Positions 47,998-59,292 of a stretch of 64,000 bases of DNA are shown here, one piece after another. The DNA comes from Sisyra terminalis (taxonomy: Eukaryota > Arthropoda > Insecta > Neuroptera > Sisyridae). The notes beneath the pieces are model-generated. The model was not told where the DNA came from. It saw only the letters and a program-made list of their open reading frames with translations, and ran no database searches. The first letter of the stretch is position 1, and each line of letters opens with the position of its first letter. Where the stretch lies: positions 39,319,050-39,383,049 of the forward strand of contig OY292277.1 in assembly GCA_958496175.1 (NCBI GenBank). Direction: 5' to 3'. Made by a program: the position numbers and the translations under genes.

Positions 47998-49160
47998 TTC
48001 AATTAATAATACAATGTTAATAGTACCGCTTTATAGTCGATATGAGCTTAAAACTTCCAATTCAATCGACGGAGCAGTAAATTGCATTTATTTTCAGTTT
48101 TTAATAAAATATTAATAAAATTAACGATACAGCAAAGTTTTCTATTAACACGTGGTTATACTTACAATATAAATCATTACAGTTTTGCAAATCGCTATGT
48201 TAAAATGATTATTTTTTATTTAACTTTCAATAAAAATATCTAAAATTAATTTTTGTCAAAAAATTTAATTGCTTAAAAATAAATGTAAGTATTTTTGGAC
48301 TAATTTTTAACGTTTTAAGACAAACTGAATAGAATTTCAAGAACTTATAATTAGCAAAAATTAGTTTTGTTTTACGCTTTACATAGTGGCCAATCCATTA
48401 ATTTTATTGCTTAAAATCTTTTGTGTTTAGTTGATCAAAGAAAAAAAACAACAATTTGAAAGACAAAAAAGAAGTGTAATATTAAGTAAACTTAAAATTT
48501 AATTATAAATGTTTTTGTAAAGTTAGGTTTGGTCTTTTTATAGCCATAAAACGTTAAAATAGGAAGAATCAATTGCAAATATAGTTGAATAACGTTTTTA
48601 CTTCAGTAATATTGTAAATTGTGACATATTTGCGTGAAAAGGCGACAATTTAATGTTTGCAATGTTGTTAACGTATATGAGAATCGATTTTAATTATATT
48701 TACGTCATTGAACATATTGAAACTTGATTATTAGACTTGAAGTTTTATTGTACTCGTACAAACGTAAGTGATGCATTCGTCATTAATGTTTCAGAGGATG
48801 TATACAATGGCACATTTCTGGGTAATCTTGAATCTTGATAAAAAACTAATCAATTCAAGCAAAAATATAAAACCTTATATAGGTTTTATATAAATAATTA
48901 ATAATCCATTTTATGTAATAAATAATTTATAATAATAAATAATAGATTTTATATCTTTAAAATTTCCTATATTTAATATAGAGAAATCTTTAGATTTGAC
49001 AATTAGTTGAGACTATAAGTGATAAACGGCAAATGTGTATTACTCCAATATTAGTTTAAAATTGCAAAATTGATGATTTCTTGATTTTTTTTTTACGAAG
49101 AACTCAATTATTCATACTGAAAGAAGAAATAGGATACCAAAGGCCAATAGTTTCAATCAT
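47998..49160. other. AT-rich non-genic stretch
   Basis: No gene or element recognised. Confidence 0.5.
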
Positions 49161-49284
49161 AGGTAGATAGACCATATCTTTAGATATCTATTGAATACAT
49201 GAACATTTTATCTTTTAGATAAAATTTATCCTATACACAAATCACCATTGTTAGGTAAAAATACGCATCTTTTCACTATCCTAG
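49161..49284 (+). repeat. Repeat family D, left arm
   Basis: Starts GGTAGATAGACCATATCTTT. Its reverse-complement type end, TAAGGATATGGTCTATCAATCC, occurs at 49553-49574, so the two could be terminal inverted repeats of one element of about 420 bases. The interior course (AAAATTTATCCTATACAC, GTAAAAATACGCAT) recurs at 34541-34653 and inverted at 51301-51460. Confidence 0.5.
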
Positions 49285-49612
49285 AATATTTTTTTTTTCT
49301 GAAAGATAAATGCAACTCTCGAGATGTGAGAATACCGACGCTTAATTAACTAAATTGCCTTGCTTATTAGTAGTTATTGATGCATATCATTATGTATTGC
49401 ACAATATAAAATAACAATATTTTGTAATATAAATAATTAAAATTTTTTTTATAATGTTCTTCAATGCACATGTTATAGTGCAAAACATATTTTTTAGGAA
49501 AAGAAGTCGATAGACATTTTTTTAACTAAAAATAGTATAGAAATTTTTTTCGTAAGGATATGGTCTATCAATCCATGAATGGAAATTCTTTCCACTCTTC
49601 GCAGAAGAAAGA

Positions 49613-49840
49613 TTAGTTACTACTTTAATCTATTAGAATAATTGTTAAGTTTTTTATGTAAAAAAATAGCGTGATTTTAATGGAAAATATTTAAATAAAT
49701 TAACATTCATCAATTTTTGGTTAGAACAACAAGTACGAAAAAAATTATAATGGAAATAAAGACAGAGGAATAAGGACTAGAAGAAGAAGTTTCATGTCGT
49801 TAAAGAGGAATATGATTAAGGATTGATATTTATAAAAATA
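49613..49840 (+). repeat. Long direct repeat, copy 1
   Basis: Matches 51061-51286. Shared strings: TACTTTAATCTATT, GAATAATTGTTAAGTT, and TTAAAGAGGAATATGATTAA followed by GGATTG. Similarity is strong at both ends and weaker in the middle. It lies next to family D sequences in both places, so they may be parts of one element. Noncoding. Confidence 0.6.
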
Positions 49841-49920
49841 AAATATTGTTAAAATTTTTAAATATTTTTATAATCATATAAATTGTGAATTTGAGATATT
49901 GAAGGTCGGTGTTTTCAAAT

Positions 49921-50000
49921 TAAGATGGTAAGATTTATCTCCCAGGTAAAATTCTACCCAAAAGATAGAAAAATGAGTATTTTTACCCAAGAACAGTAGA
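49921..50000 (-). repeat. Repeat family D, inverted partial copy
   Basis: The reverse complement reads TTGGGTAAAAATACTCAT, then a course of CTATCTTTTGGGTAGAATTT, paralleling the interior of 49161-49284 and 51301-51460. Partial. Confidence 0.4.
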
Positions 50001-51060
50001 ACGTTTAAGATTAATAATAAACAATATAAATTAACAATTAAAATGTATAGGGTATAAGTTTCAACGTTTTTATATTATATTAATAACTAGTAGTTGCCCG
50101 TTGCATTCGCAACTAAAGGTTTTATCTCAAAAAAATTTTTAATATGAGACAATGTAGAAATAATCAACAATCGAAATTTTAAATTTAATAATCAAAGTGT
50201 TGTTAATATAAAAAAAAAGATTATCTAAAATTATATTATGAAATAAAATATAAGTGTTTTTTATATCATTTTAATAACAACATTTTAAATAACGTCATTT
50301 CACTAAATTAGTATGAAAGTTTAATACTTATGTAGTACTTATACCAAATAGGCGATTTTAAATTTTGGTTCGTTTTTCAACAATCAAACTTTTTAAAATC
50401 TATTTTATTTTATGAACCAATGGTTGTGATCTTGAGTAATTATATATTCGGCTGAAAAGCATTAAGGTAGTAATTTTTTGCCACTGTCAATTCAAATATA
50501 AAATCTTCTCTACTAACTTTTCTTCGGTATTTAGAACAATTTGAAAACCAATTATTATTATTGAAAATAAATAAAATATTCGAATTTACTTCCACGCTTT
50601 CCACCTATTTCCAACAATTTTGTATGTACAACGTCCAAATGTGCGAAATCGAATAACTTTAGTCATGTTAACTAACATAACGAAGGTCATTATTTTTTTC
50701 CGTTTTACATTGTATTTTCAAATATAAGTGCACATTTGTGTCGATGAAATTTGGAAAGTGTTTTCCTTATACAATGCAGATATATAATAAGAAAGGGTTT
50801 TTGAAAATTTCTCCCCTAAAAGAGTGAAAAACGGTAGCAAAGTTTGTAGGGGATAACGTTTAATAAACAATCGAAATTTCAAATTTAATAATTAATCAAA
50901 GTCCGTTAAAAGCGAAACGTTATTATTACTGCTTAATATAAAACAAAGTTGATTTATTATAAGAAACAAAAACTTAGGGTCTGCTTAAAAATTTAAACTC
51001 TGATAAGTAAATATATCTGAAAAGGTTAAGTTAAGTTTATAAATTAGAATTATGTTTTTT
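50001..51060. other. AT-rich non-genic stretch with a short direct repeat
   Basis: No gene. The string AACAATCGAAATTT followed by AAATTTAATAAT occurs at about 50167-50193 and again at 50869-50895. At 50092-50114 AGTTGCCCGTTGCATTCGCA resembles the GTTGCCCGCGACTTCG-type edge seen in many insect repeats, but no element could be delimited. Confidence 0.4.
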
Positions 51061-51286
51061 ACTCATTACTTTAATCTATTGGAATAATTGTTAAGTTATT
51101 ATTTTGTAAGAAAGTAGCGTAATTTTAACTGAAAATATTTAAAAAAAATGATATTCATTGATTGGATCAACAAATTCGAGTGCAATTATTTATGAAAATC
51201 ATGAGTAAACAATTTAAAGGAAATACTAGAGGAAAAATGGTTCATAATGTTAAAGAGGAATATGATTAAGGATTGGTATTTTTATA
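51061..51286 (+). repeat. Long direct repeat, copy 2
   Basis: Partner of 49613-49840, about 1.45 kb downstream. Followed after about 15 bases by an inverted family D copy, which supports the view that both blocks belong to one nonautonomous element. Confidence 0.6.
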
Positions 51287-51300
51287 TATTGATAATGACA

Positions 51301-51460
51301 TGTATCTTGCCGATAAAATTTTATACTCAAGATAAAGAAATGTGCGCATTTTCACCAAAGAATAGTGATATCAATGGGATAATTGTATAGAATTTATCTT
51401 ACATATCAACTTTAGCAATTAAATAGTTATCTTTAGGACATGGTCTATCTTTCAATGAAT
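51301..51460 (-). repeat. Repeat family D, inverted copy with terminal repeat
   Basis: The reverse complement begins ATTCATTGAAAGATAGACCA and follows the same course as 49161-49284 (AAAGATA, then GATAAATTCTATACA, then GGTGAAAATGCGCACA). The GATAGACCAT end marks the element terminus. Confidence 0.55.
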
Positions 51461-52465
51461 AAAAAACAGCCCTTAAATAAAACAATAATAGAAGCAATTA
51501 TAGTTTCTAATTGACTTTTCTATTAGTTGATCAGTTTCTACGATTTATGTTCTGTTTAATTTAATGCGGTGTATAAACTGTAAAATTATTAAACACAATA
51601 AATTTGTATTATTTATTTATTTTGCACAACTGTATCATGGGAATTGCTTAAAACTCAAAGATTATATTTTTAATTAAAAAAAAAACAGTCTTTGTTTTGT
51701 GAAGGAATTTGAACTATTGTTATTTTTCCATTTTGTCAATGATAACTTTTTTTAAGCTTGTGAAATTTCAAATTTTTTGTTAATGGAAGCCAAAATTTAA
51801 AAAAAAACTTGATTATTTTGCACATGAATTACGTAACAAAGGCTTTCAGTAGAAATTCATTCCAATATCGAAAGTACTAGCTATATAATCTGGTCATTGA
51901 TATTTTTGAATGGTACCGTTTTAATGTGTAGGTATATCTCTGTAAGACCCTTGAGTTTCCTGTAATTTAAGCCTATAATTTTTAACTACCCACATTTTAT
52001 CGCTTTTTTCCGATAACAACGTAATTTGGTAACGTCATTTCATTATTTCATCTCATTCATCAAAAATAAAAATTAATAATGATGTCAACAATGACAAATT
52101 TTGCATTTAACGCATTTAATGTCTTTGAGATTAGTTTTTCCTTCACTATTTTTTTTTCTTGACGCAAATAGGAAATACAAATCACAATTAAAACAAGACT
52201 TAATTTGGCAAATTGCAAAATTTTTTTAGAATCAATAGGATACTGATTTTAAAAATTTATAAATTAATTTTCAACATATTTCTAAGCCTCATGCAATGCT
52301 TGATAAAATAAGTCATAAATAAGATTAAAATTAAATATTATAAAATTGCGATAGATTTTATGTTTGCCGCTTACACCACACATGAACTTTATTTTCAAAT
52401 TTTCTTTCAAAAGCATTATCTTTGACTATTATTGCAAATTTTTACTAGAGTGAGTGCGATAGATT
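51461..52465. other. AT-rich stretch upstream of the large gene
   Basis: No gene or element recognised. It should contain the upstream regulatory DNA of the gene that starts at 52521. Confidence 0.4.
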
Positions 52466-52500
52466 TATAAAAAGACATGTGCCACTTGAAAATTAATTCA
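52466..52500 (+). promoter_or_regulatory. TATA box and initiator of the large secreted-protein gene
   Basis: TATAAAAAG at 52466-52474 lies 34 bases before the A of TTCACTTT (52500), a TCA-type initiator. This is the usual TATA-to-start distance and would leave a leader of about 20 bases before the ATG at 52521. It fits a strongly expressed, tissue-restricted secreted-protein gene. TATA-like strings are common here; the spacing and position are the argument. Confidence 0.5.
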
Positions 52501-52520
52501 CTTTGTGCTATCTTCTGAAT

Positions 52521-52583
52521 ATGGACGGATACAGTTTGATTTTTCACGTCGCAATTTTTCTATTTTCATTTCAACATTCTATA
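52521..52583 (+). other. Exon 1: signal-peptide exon
   Basis: Sixty-three bases, 21 codons, ending ATA before GTAAGC. Its frame continues correctly into 52637 after removal of 53 bases. The first codon of the large uninterrupted frame (52679) is internal Met36, not the start: the 14 codons before it (ANHYDVQTQILETD) are open back to the acceptor. Confidence 0.8.
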
Positions 52584-55500
52584 GTAAGCTTTAATCATAA
52601 GAAACATTTTCCAAATAATATTTTTTTTTTGAATAGGCGAACCATTACGATGTTCAAACTCAAATCTTAGAAACCGATATGGACAACTATCCTTTAACCG
52701 TTAAGACCGAATGGAGTAACGCAACAAATGGAGAATCCAAAGAAAAAAACTACTTTATGGAAATAAGTGGGAAAATTGCCGTTGATGTTTTAGTCAAACC
52801 AAAAGCCGAAAACAATGAAAGTGATGCAAAATCAATAGAAAACCTTCCAATTTCTTCAGTTTTGATAGAAATACTAAAAAAACTATACGAAATTCATCGC
52901 AACAATCAAACAAACTGTAATCAAATAGAATCCGCATCTGATGAGACCATCGGCAATCCAATAAGCACAAGAATACTAGGTGAATTAAGATCAACAACTG
53001 AAAGCTTTCTGAAGGAAATCGAAATTGAACCGTCTGTTGATGATTTAGTTAATTCTGCAGATTTCATTGTTGAAAATGAAGATTCAACTGAAACGCCTAA
53101 GTGTGATTTAATAAACGGTGATTGTAATCAAGTGTCAAACAGTGCATCAGTGCCTCTAGAACATAAAGATTATCAAAATTTCAAACCGGTTGAATCCAGT
53201 GACAGTCCATATTCGAATCCAATAGAAACCTTTTTGGATTTGTCTGAGCCAACAGCGATCAGCAAATCAATTGCTGAATCAACTGAAGAATTGCCTAAAA
53301 AACTTGACCAAAGAGATTTGAAAAATTCTGCAGAAGATTTTGAAACAGTTCACAAAAGCAGAAGATTTACCAATCCACCATCAATCCGGATAGTACCATC
53401 AATACCAGATTCCGCTGTCAGTGATAGTGAACTAGTTCATCTGATTGATTCTATTGTGACTCCTGATTTGCCTTATTTAGAATCACTTAATTTGGAAAAT
53501 GCTCGGGAAACCATTCCTGTTGATTGTTCCACCGAATCAAATAAGCAGGAGCTTATAAAGCTAACAGAAAATGCGCCAACTGATTTCCCTAAGTACATTT
53601 TCAATGACCTAGTTGCGAAACTACCAAGATCAAATGTCGAGCATAATGCTGATCCAAAACCAACAGAATTTCCTGCAACAAGTGATTATACCTCTTTTAT
53701 AACTACTGAACCAGAATATTCAGAAATCAAACCTGTTGATTATTCCACTGAACCAAATAAGCAGAGGTTTATAAAGCTAACAGAAAATGCGCCAACTGAT
53801 TTCCCTAAGTACATTTTCAATGACCTAGTTGCGAAAGTACCAAGATCAGATGTCGGGCATAATTCTGATCCAGAACCAACAGAATTTCCTGCAACAAGCG
53901 ATTATTCTTCTTTTGTTACTACTGAACCAGAATATTCAGAAATCAAACCTGTTGATTATTCTACCGAACCAAATAAGCAGGAGCTTATAAAGCTAACAGA
54001 AAATGCGCCAACTGATTTCCCTAAGTACATTTTCAATGACCTAGTTGCGAAAGTACCAAGATCAGATGTCGGGCATAATTCTGATCCAGAACCAACAGAA
54101 TTTCCTGCAACAAGTGATTATTCCTCTTTTATAACTACTGAACCAGAATATTCAGAAATCAAACCTGTTGATTATTCCACCGAACCAAATAAGCAGGAGC
54201 TTATAAAGCTAACAGAAAATGCGCCAACTGATTTCCCTAAGTACATTTTTTATGACCTAGTTGGAAAAGTACCAAGATCAGACGTCGGGCATAATGCTGA
54301 CCCAGAACCAACAGAATTTCCTGCAACAAGTGATTATTCCTCTTTTATAACTACTGAACCAGAATATTCAGAAATCAAACCTGTTGATTATTCCACCGAA
54401 CCAAATAAGCAGGAGCTTATAAAGCTAACAGAAAATGCGCCAACTGATTTCCCTAAGTACATTTTTTATGACCTAGTTGGAAAAGTACCAAGATCAGACG
54501 TCGGGCATAATGCTGACCCAGAACCAACAGAATTTCCTGCAACAAACGATTATTCCTCTTTTGTCGCTACTGAACCAAAATATTCAGAACTAACGCCAAT
54601 ATCATATTCTACTGAAAATCCCATTATTTATGCAGACTCACAAACGGAAGTCCCACATCTTAGTGGAAAGAGATTGTTTCCATCAGACAATCATGAAATA
54701 GACAGTTCAGTATCAAACAATGTTGAAACTGCATCAGTAACTGAAAATTCTTTTCATCCTACTACAGAAAAAGCGAACGATTTACAGCCAACAATTCCAA
54801 CTATTGTAAACGGTTTTTCTGTTGATCCGACAAACTTAGTACATATTTTACCGACGAAAAATAAAGCATTTGCTTATACTCCAACTGAATCAACATTCCA
54901 AGATGATGAAAACTCCAACTTTTTACCAACTCCAAACGAACCAAGTAGTTTTGAAACAACTGTTTCTGAATTAAATGACGACACATTTTCAACAAATTTT
55001 TTACATGAAGTGAACCAATCTACACTTTCACCTTTCACACCAAATAATTTCAAGCCAGTAGATTCAAGGATAGAAAAAATAGAAGAAATGCTTCCTTCAA
55101 CAGTGGAACCAATATTAAATTCTGCAGATATTTCAGAAAATCCACCTATAGTTTCTTTAATCGATCAGCTTCCAAATTTTGAACCAATTTTCTCAGACAA
55201 ACCAAGAAATTTTGAATCACTCTATTCGAGTGCAAGCCCTGAAGATCCTTTGGCTTCCGCAGATCCTAATATGATACTCCAAATTTCCAATGATTTTCCT
55301 TTTCCATCGCCAAAGACAATTAGTTCAAATTTATTAGCCTCTGTAAGTAGTAGTTATTCTTATTCCTCTTCTCAATCAAGAATGATGTCAACAAATAATC
55401 CTGTCAGCGAAAGTGTTGTTCCAACGATTTCTGAAATCAGTGAACCATTGAACGATTTATTAAGTTCCATACAACCTGAAATAGTAGCTTCAATTGTACC

Positions 55501-58500
55501 TTATTACGAAATGGATGTTTCCAGCGAAACAAGTAAAATAATGCCGGATTTCTTGAATTTTGAAAACGTGGCAACAACATTTGCGACATTACTTGAAACT
55601 ACTATTGCACCCGAAAAGGATTCCAAGGGGACAAAGGAAACAACTGAGCCAACCATTTTTAAACTTCCTGTTAGTGAAAGTTTTGTTCCGGCGTGGAATC
55701 AATTTAAGGAACCATTGGCAGACCCAAATCCTACCCAAGCTGAAACAACTTCTTCAATTGATTCTAACGAAAAACACGATTCCAGTGAGGCTATTGAAAC
55801 GTTACCTCAAGCTATCTTGAAACTTGAAAATGTTTCACCAACATTTACACCAACGTTTGACGTTTCTAATGCTCCCGAAGAGAGTTTCAAGTGGACGATG
55901 GAGACAGCTGAACCTACCAAATTTGATCTTATAGAACCTTTTGAGGATAATAATGAATCAATCTATCATTTAGAAATGAATGATACTCAAAATGAACCAC
56001 TTTTATCAAATAATGAAACATGGCCTAGTTCTGAACCAGTTACTTCAAGCCCTCCACCAATTGAATCGAAACAAAATTACCCTGATTCAAATTTGGAACA
56101 AAATTATTCTCCAATAAAAGAAGAAAATTTGGAACCTTCCAAGTCTCCAGAAGTAAGTGATGGCTTTTCTTTGGATAATCTTGATCCATCAAGTTTATTT
56201 GGCAGTCCAAGTATTTTTGAACCTTCGCCTTTTATTGATTTCGTTAATAACAATTTCAAGCCTCAATTTATTGCCGAAAAAAATAGCGCTTCGTCATTGT
56301 ATTCTGATTTAGCAACTTTAACACCAGTTTCAGAGATAAGTCTTCCTGAAAACTTACCTGAAAAAAAGAACTTCTCGTTGTTTGAATCAATTTCATCTTT
56401 AATGAGTGATTCACCACTCAATAATGGTTTTAATTTGCCGAATACTGACGTGGTTTCACTACTCAATCCACAAAATTTTGATCCAGACCGAAGAACTGTA
56501 GATAAGGATTTGAAACCAAAAGAAATTCTTGAACCATTTAGTGAAAAGCCACTATTATCTTCAATAGTTCCAACTTATAGACCTATTACATTTTTGCAAC
56601 CTTTACCATCAACGAAATTAACAAAAAAAGAGAACAATCATCTGTTTGACTATAAACCGTTCGACTCCAATGCCTATACACCTCCAAATTCTCAATTTAA
56701 AAATCCAAGTTCATCGATTTTGATTCCTCGTTTGGAAAAAATTGCATCACGATGCAGCAATCGACCACGTTCTCCCTGTTCCAAATCCCGGCTGCGAAAT
56801 TATTTTCCTGGAATTCAAATACTTATCACGTCAAATGACGAATGTGGGAACAATTTTGATGTTAACGTACATTCCATAAAAATGTACAAAAATGGACGAT
56901 ACACACTGGATCAAAAATATTTACCAGTAAGTGCCTAATTTTTTCTAAATGCCACGATAAATTAAAAATTCTATTTGTAATTAATAGATTTTAAATATCA
57001 AACGATAGTGATGATTTTTTTTTTTATTTTTTTTAAATTAAAAAAAAATAACAATTGTCACAAGCAAATTGTGAAAACACTGTAAGATATTAAATTAAAT
57101 ATACCTATTTTAAACATAAATTAAATTATCGTAAACGTCATATACTCTATTAAGTTAAGTTATTTAATTCTATTGTTTCTGTAAAAAAAAGTAATTAAAA
57201 ATAATTAAAAAAAAAAATTCTTGTAACTTCTTTTTCTTCTTTTCCTAAAACACCCACTGATATTTTATGATCATTTTTTTTTACTTTAGAATTTCGAAAC
57301 AAAAAATAATGAAATCAAATTGTTTATGGATTTAAAACGAGTAATTAAAAAGTGCATAAATTAGCAATAATATAAAGTTTATACCCTTTGAAACTGAAGA
57401 ATATTAAATGTATTACATTTGAAAAAGTCTGTTGATATGAAGTATTTGATAAACGATACAATACTCTGATATATCCCACATAAAATTTTCCTAAAGAAAA
57501 TTATTGAAAACGATTTTATGGTCATTAATGATAATGTTACTCAGTAACTGTGAATTGTGATATAAGCGTTAATGGTTGGCTTGTTTTGGTCCCGCAGAAA
57601 CAAATTTCTATTAATAACCCAAGATTAATATTCAATAAAAAGTTTCCTTTGTTTATATTTTCTCATTGTAAAAAATAGAATTTTGTACCTTTTATTTCCT
57701 TGTACGTTTGATAAAATTTGACAAAAATATTTGTTTTAAATTTATATTAAAAATACTTTCTGTTACTTGTATTTTTGTCATCAACCCAAAACTGAAAGTT
57801 CTAAATAATATCCATTATTAAGACTATTAACCTTCAATAAGTATTATGCGCTTGTATTCATGCATTAACTTTCATTGCTCTTAAGAGTGTGTTTTGGCAC
57901 AGATTCATTAAAACCTATAAGGTACTTTGGCATAAATGGGACTGTAAATTTTTAAATCAAAACAGATTATTAAAGTCTATAAAGTTATCTAAGTAAATAA
58001 AACGAGAGTCACTAACTTTAAATTTCAGAAAGTCCAGAGATCGTAACATTATATCCAGAGGTAGTTGCATTTAACAAGTAGGTAGTTGCAAGAACATAGA
58101 TGTATTTAATAGAAACAGAATGCAAAACTCCAAAACAAATTGGAAGTACCAGAATTAAATTAAAACTAAAAAATTTAAAATCATTTCAAATATCTGCATA
58201 TTTGGTATTTATCTATGCAAAATACTGATTAACAGCGCCAATGCATGTGAATATTTTTCAAATTTTGAACGGTTTGATGAGGTTCGAAAAACTTCACAAA
58301 ATGTAAACAAAGTCATCATAAAAAAGATCGGATATTGGTATTTCTTTGGCATTTTTTTTAAAGTTGGTAACTTAAGCATTGTCGGATAAGCGAGTATCGA
58401 ATAAAAAATAAATAAATTGAAAAATAAGGTTACTTTGGAATATACTGTAATCATAAACCAAATATCAAAAATTTCAATATCGCAAATTCTATGATTTTTT

Positions 58501-59292
58501 TTTCGAGCTTTGATGTAACAGTACAATAGAGGATTGTTTTAATGGAAGAATCATAAACTACAGACAAACAATGAGGAACAAAAGCAATAATTTAGCCAAT
58601 TTTTAAAAGAAAATTTTATTTTACAAGTTGTTTTTTTATTCTTTCCTCCTTAGTAGAGAAGAAGTTTAATTATAAGTTATTTTTCTTTTGTTTTTTTTTT
58701 AATCCATAAAACAGTCTTCTCGTTGTAATAAATAATAAATAAAAAATATATTTTTTGCTTCGTCTTGCAAATTTCAAGTTGGTAACGATCTTTAAGTGCA
58801 AATCAAAAAAAAATAATAAAAAAAAAACATTGATTTGTTTTCTAGTACAAAAGATCTAATTTTAAACCAATAGTGATTAGCAAACATAAATTGAAAGTTT
58901 AAATTTTCCAAAATTTTATTTGCCAATCGGTGGAAAATCGTTTGTGGAGGTTTGTGAAAGAAACCGTTGTGTTTGAGTTAAAATAGTTAAGCAGTAGTTA
59001 ATTAATTACGAAAAATTAATTATTTAGTCATTGATATAGTTAAATGTTTAAAAAAGAGGGTTTTTAACGACATATAATAACAAAAATGCAAGAAAATTTA
59101 GAAAACTTTTGTTTAATTAAAAAAATAAATAATTAAAAACAATTAACAAAACCTTCTCCCCCTCCAACCAAAAAATTGGAGAAAAAGCATTTATGAAATT
59201 ATCTTTTCTTTAAACAGAATTTTCATCTCCTACAAACTGTGACCAAAAAAAGACTACGCCGCAAACGCCCACAAGAGCCATTAACAGTATAG
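52521..59292 (+). CDS. Large secreted Ser/Thr/Pro/Glu-rich protein with five tandem repeats (spliced)
   Basis: Three-exon model: 52521-52583, 52637-56926, 59218-59292, all junctions in phase 0, 1475 residues. Exon 1 encodes a signal peptide (MDGYSLIFHVAIFLFSFQHS, hydrophobic core residues 6-17), so the protein is probably secreted. The rest is acidic and rich in Ser, Thr, Pro, Asn and Glu, nearly cysteine-free, with Asn-glycosylation sequons such as NAT and NQT. Residues 314-673 are five tandem 72-residue repeats. A cysteine-bearing C-terminal domain (about residues 1390-1451, with CSNRPRSPCSK and SNDECGNNFDVNVHSIKMYK) precedes a basic tail with RLRRKRP. I recognise no family; a mucin-like matrix, cuticle or secretion protein is a guess. 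The main exon is certain; the terminal exon is less so. Confidence 0.7.
52584..52636 (+). other. Intron 1, 53 bases
   Basis: Donor GTAAGC, pyrimidine tract of T just before the acceptor GAATAG. The length is not a multiple of three, so retention would shift the frame. The size fits the minimal introns of insects. Confidence 0.8.
53513..54592 (+). repeat. Five tandem 216-base coding repeats (72 residues each)
   Basis: Units start at 53513, 53729, 53945, 54161 and 54377 with no spacer. Each encodes PVDYSTEPNKQELIKLTENA, then PTDFPKYIFNDLVAKVPRSD, then HN-x-DPEPTEFPATSDYSSF and a TTEPEYSEI end. Unit 1 is the most diverged (PVDCSTESN, KLPRSNVEH). Units 4 and 5 share IFYDLVGK and are identical by eye over roughly the first 180 bases, pointing to a recent duplication from that end. 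A degenerate trace (ISYSTEN) follows unit 5. Confidence 0.97.
56927..59217 (+). other. Intron 2 (preferred model), 2291 bases
   Basis: The long exon ends CCA followed by GTAAGT, a perfect donor; without splicing the frame would end three codons later (VSA, stop). The preferred acceptor is TTATCTTTTCTTTAAACAG at 59217. The intron is AT-rich, contains no other gene that I can support, and includes an alternative terminal exon candidate (57290) and the left arm of a large inverted repeat. Confidence 0.6.
57290..57364 (+). other. Alternative terminal exon candidate
   Basis: After the acceptor TTTTTTTTTACTTTAG an open stretch of 24 codons in the correct phase reads NFETKNNEIKLFMDLKRVIK and ends KCIN-stop. 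AATAAA follows at 57635. Its base composition is like the intron, which argues against it, but it starts with the same Asn-Phe and has the same 24-codon length as the preferred exon at 59218. Confidence 0.25.

Noticed and set aside
52679..52681. ATG at 52679 as the start of the large protein
   Set aside because: The frame is open upstream to a good acceptor, and the upstream exon supplies an ATG and a signal peptide in the right phase.
52794..56466. Antisense and other-frame open stretches inside the large gene
   Set aside because: They are shadows of the coding strand; none has a recognisable domain.
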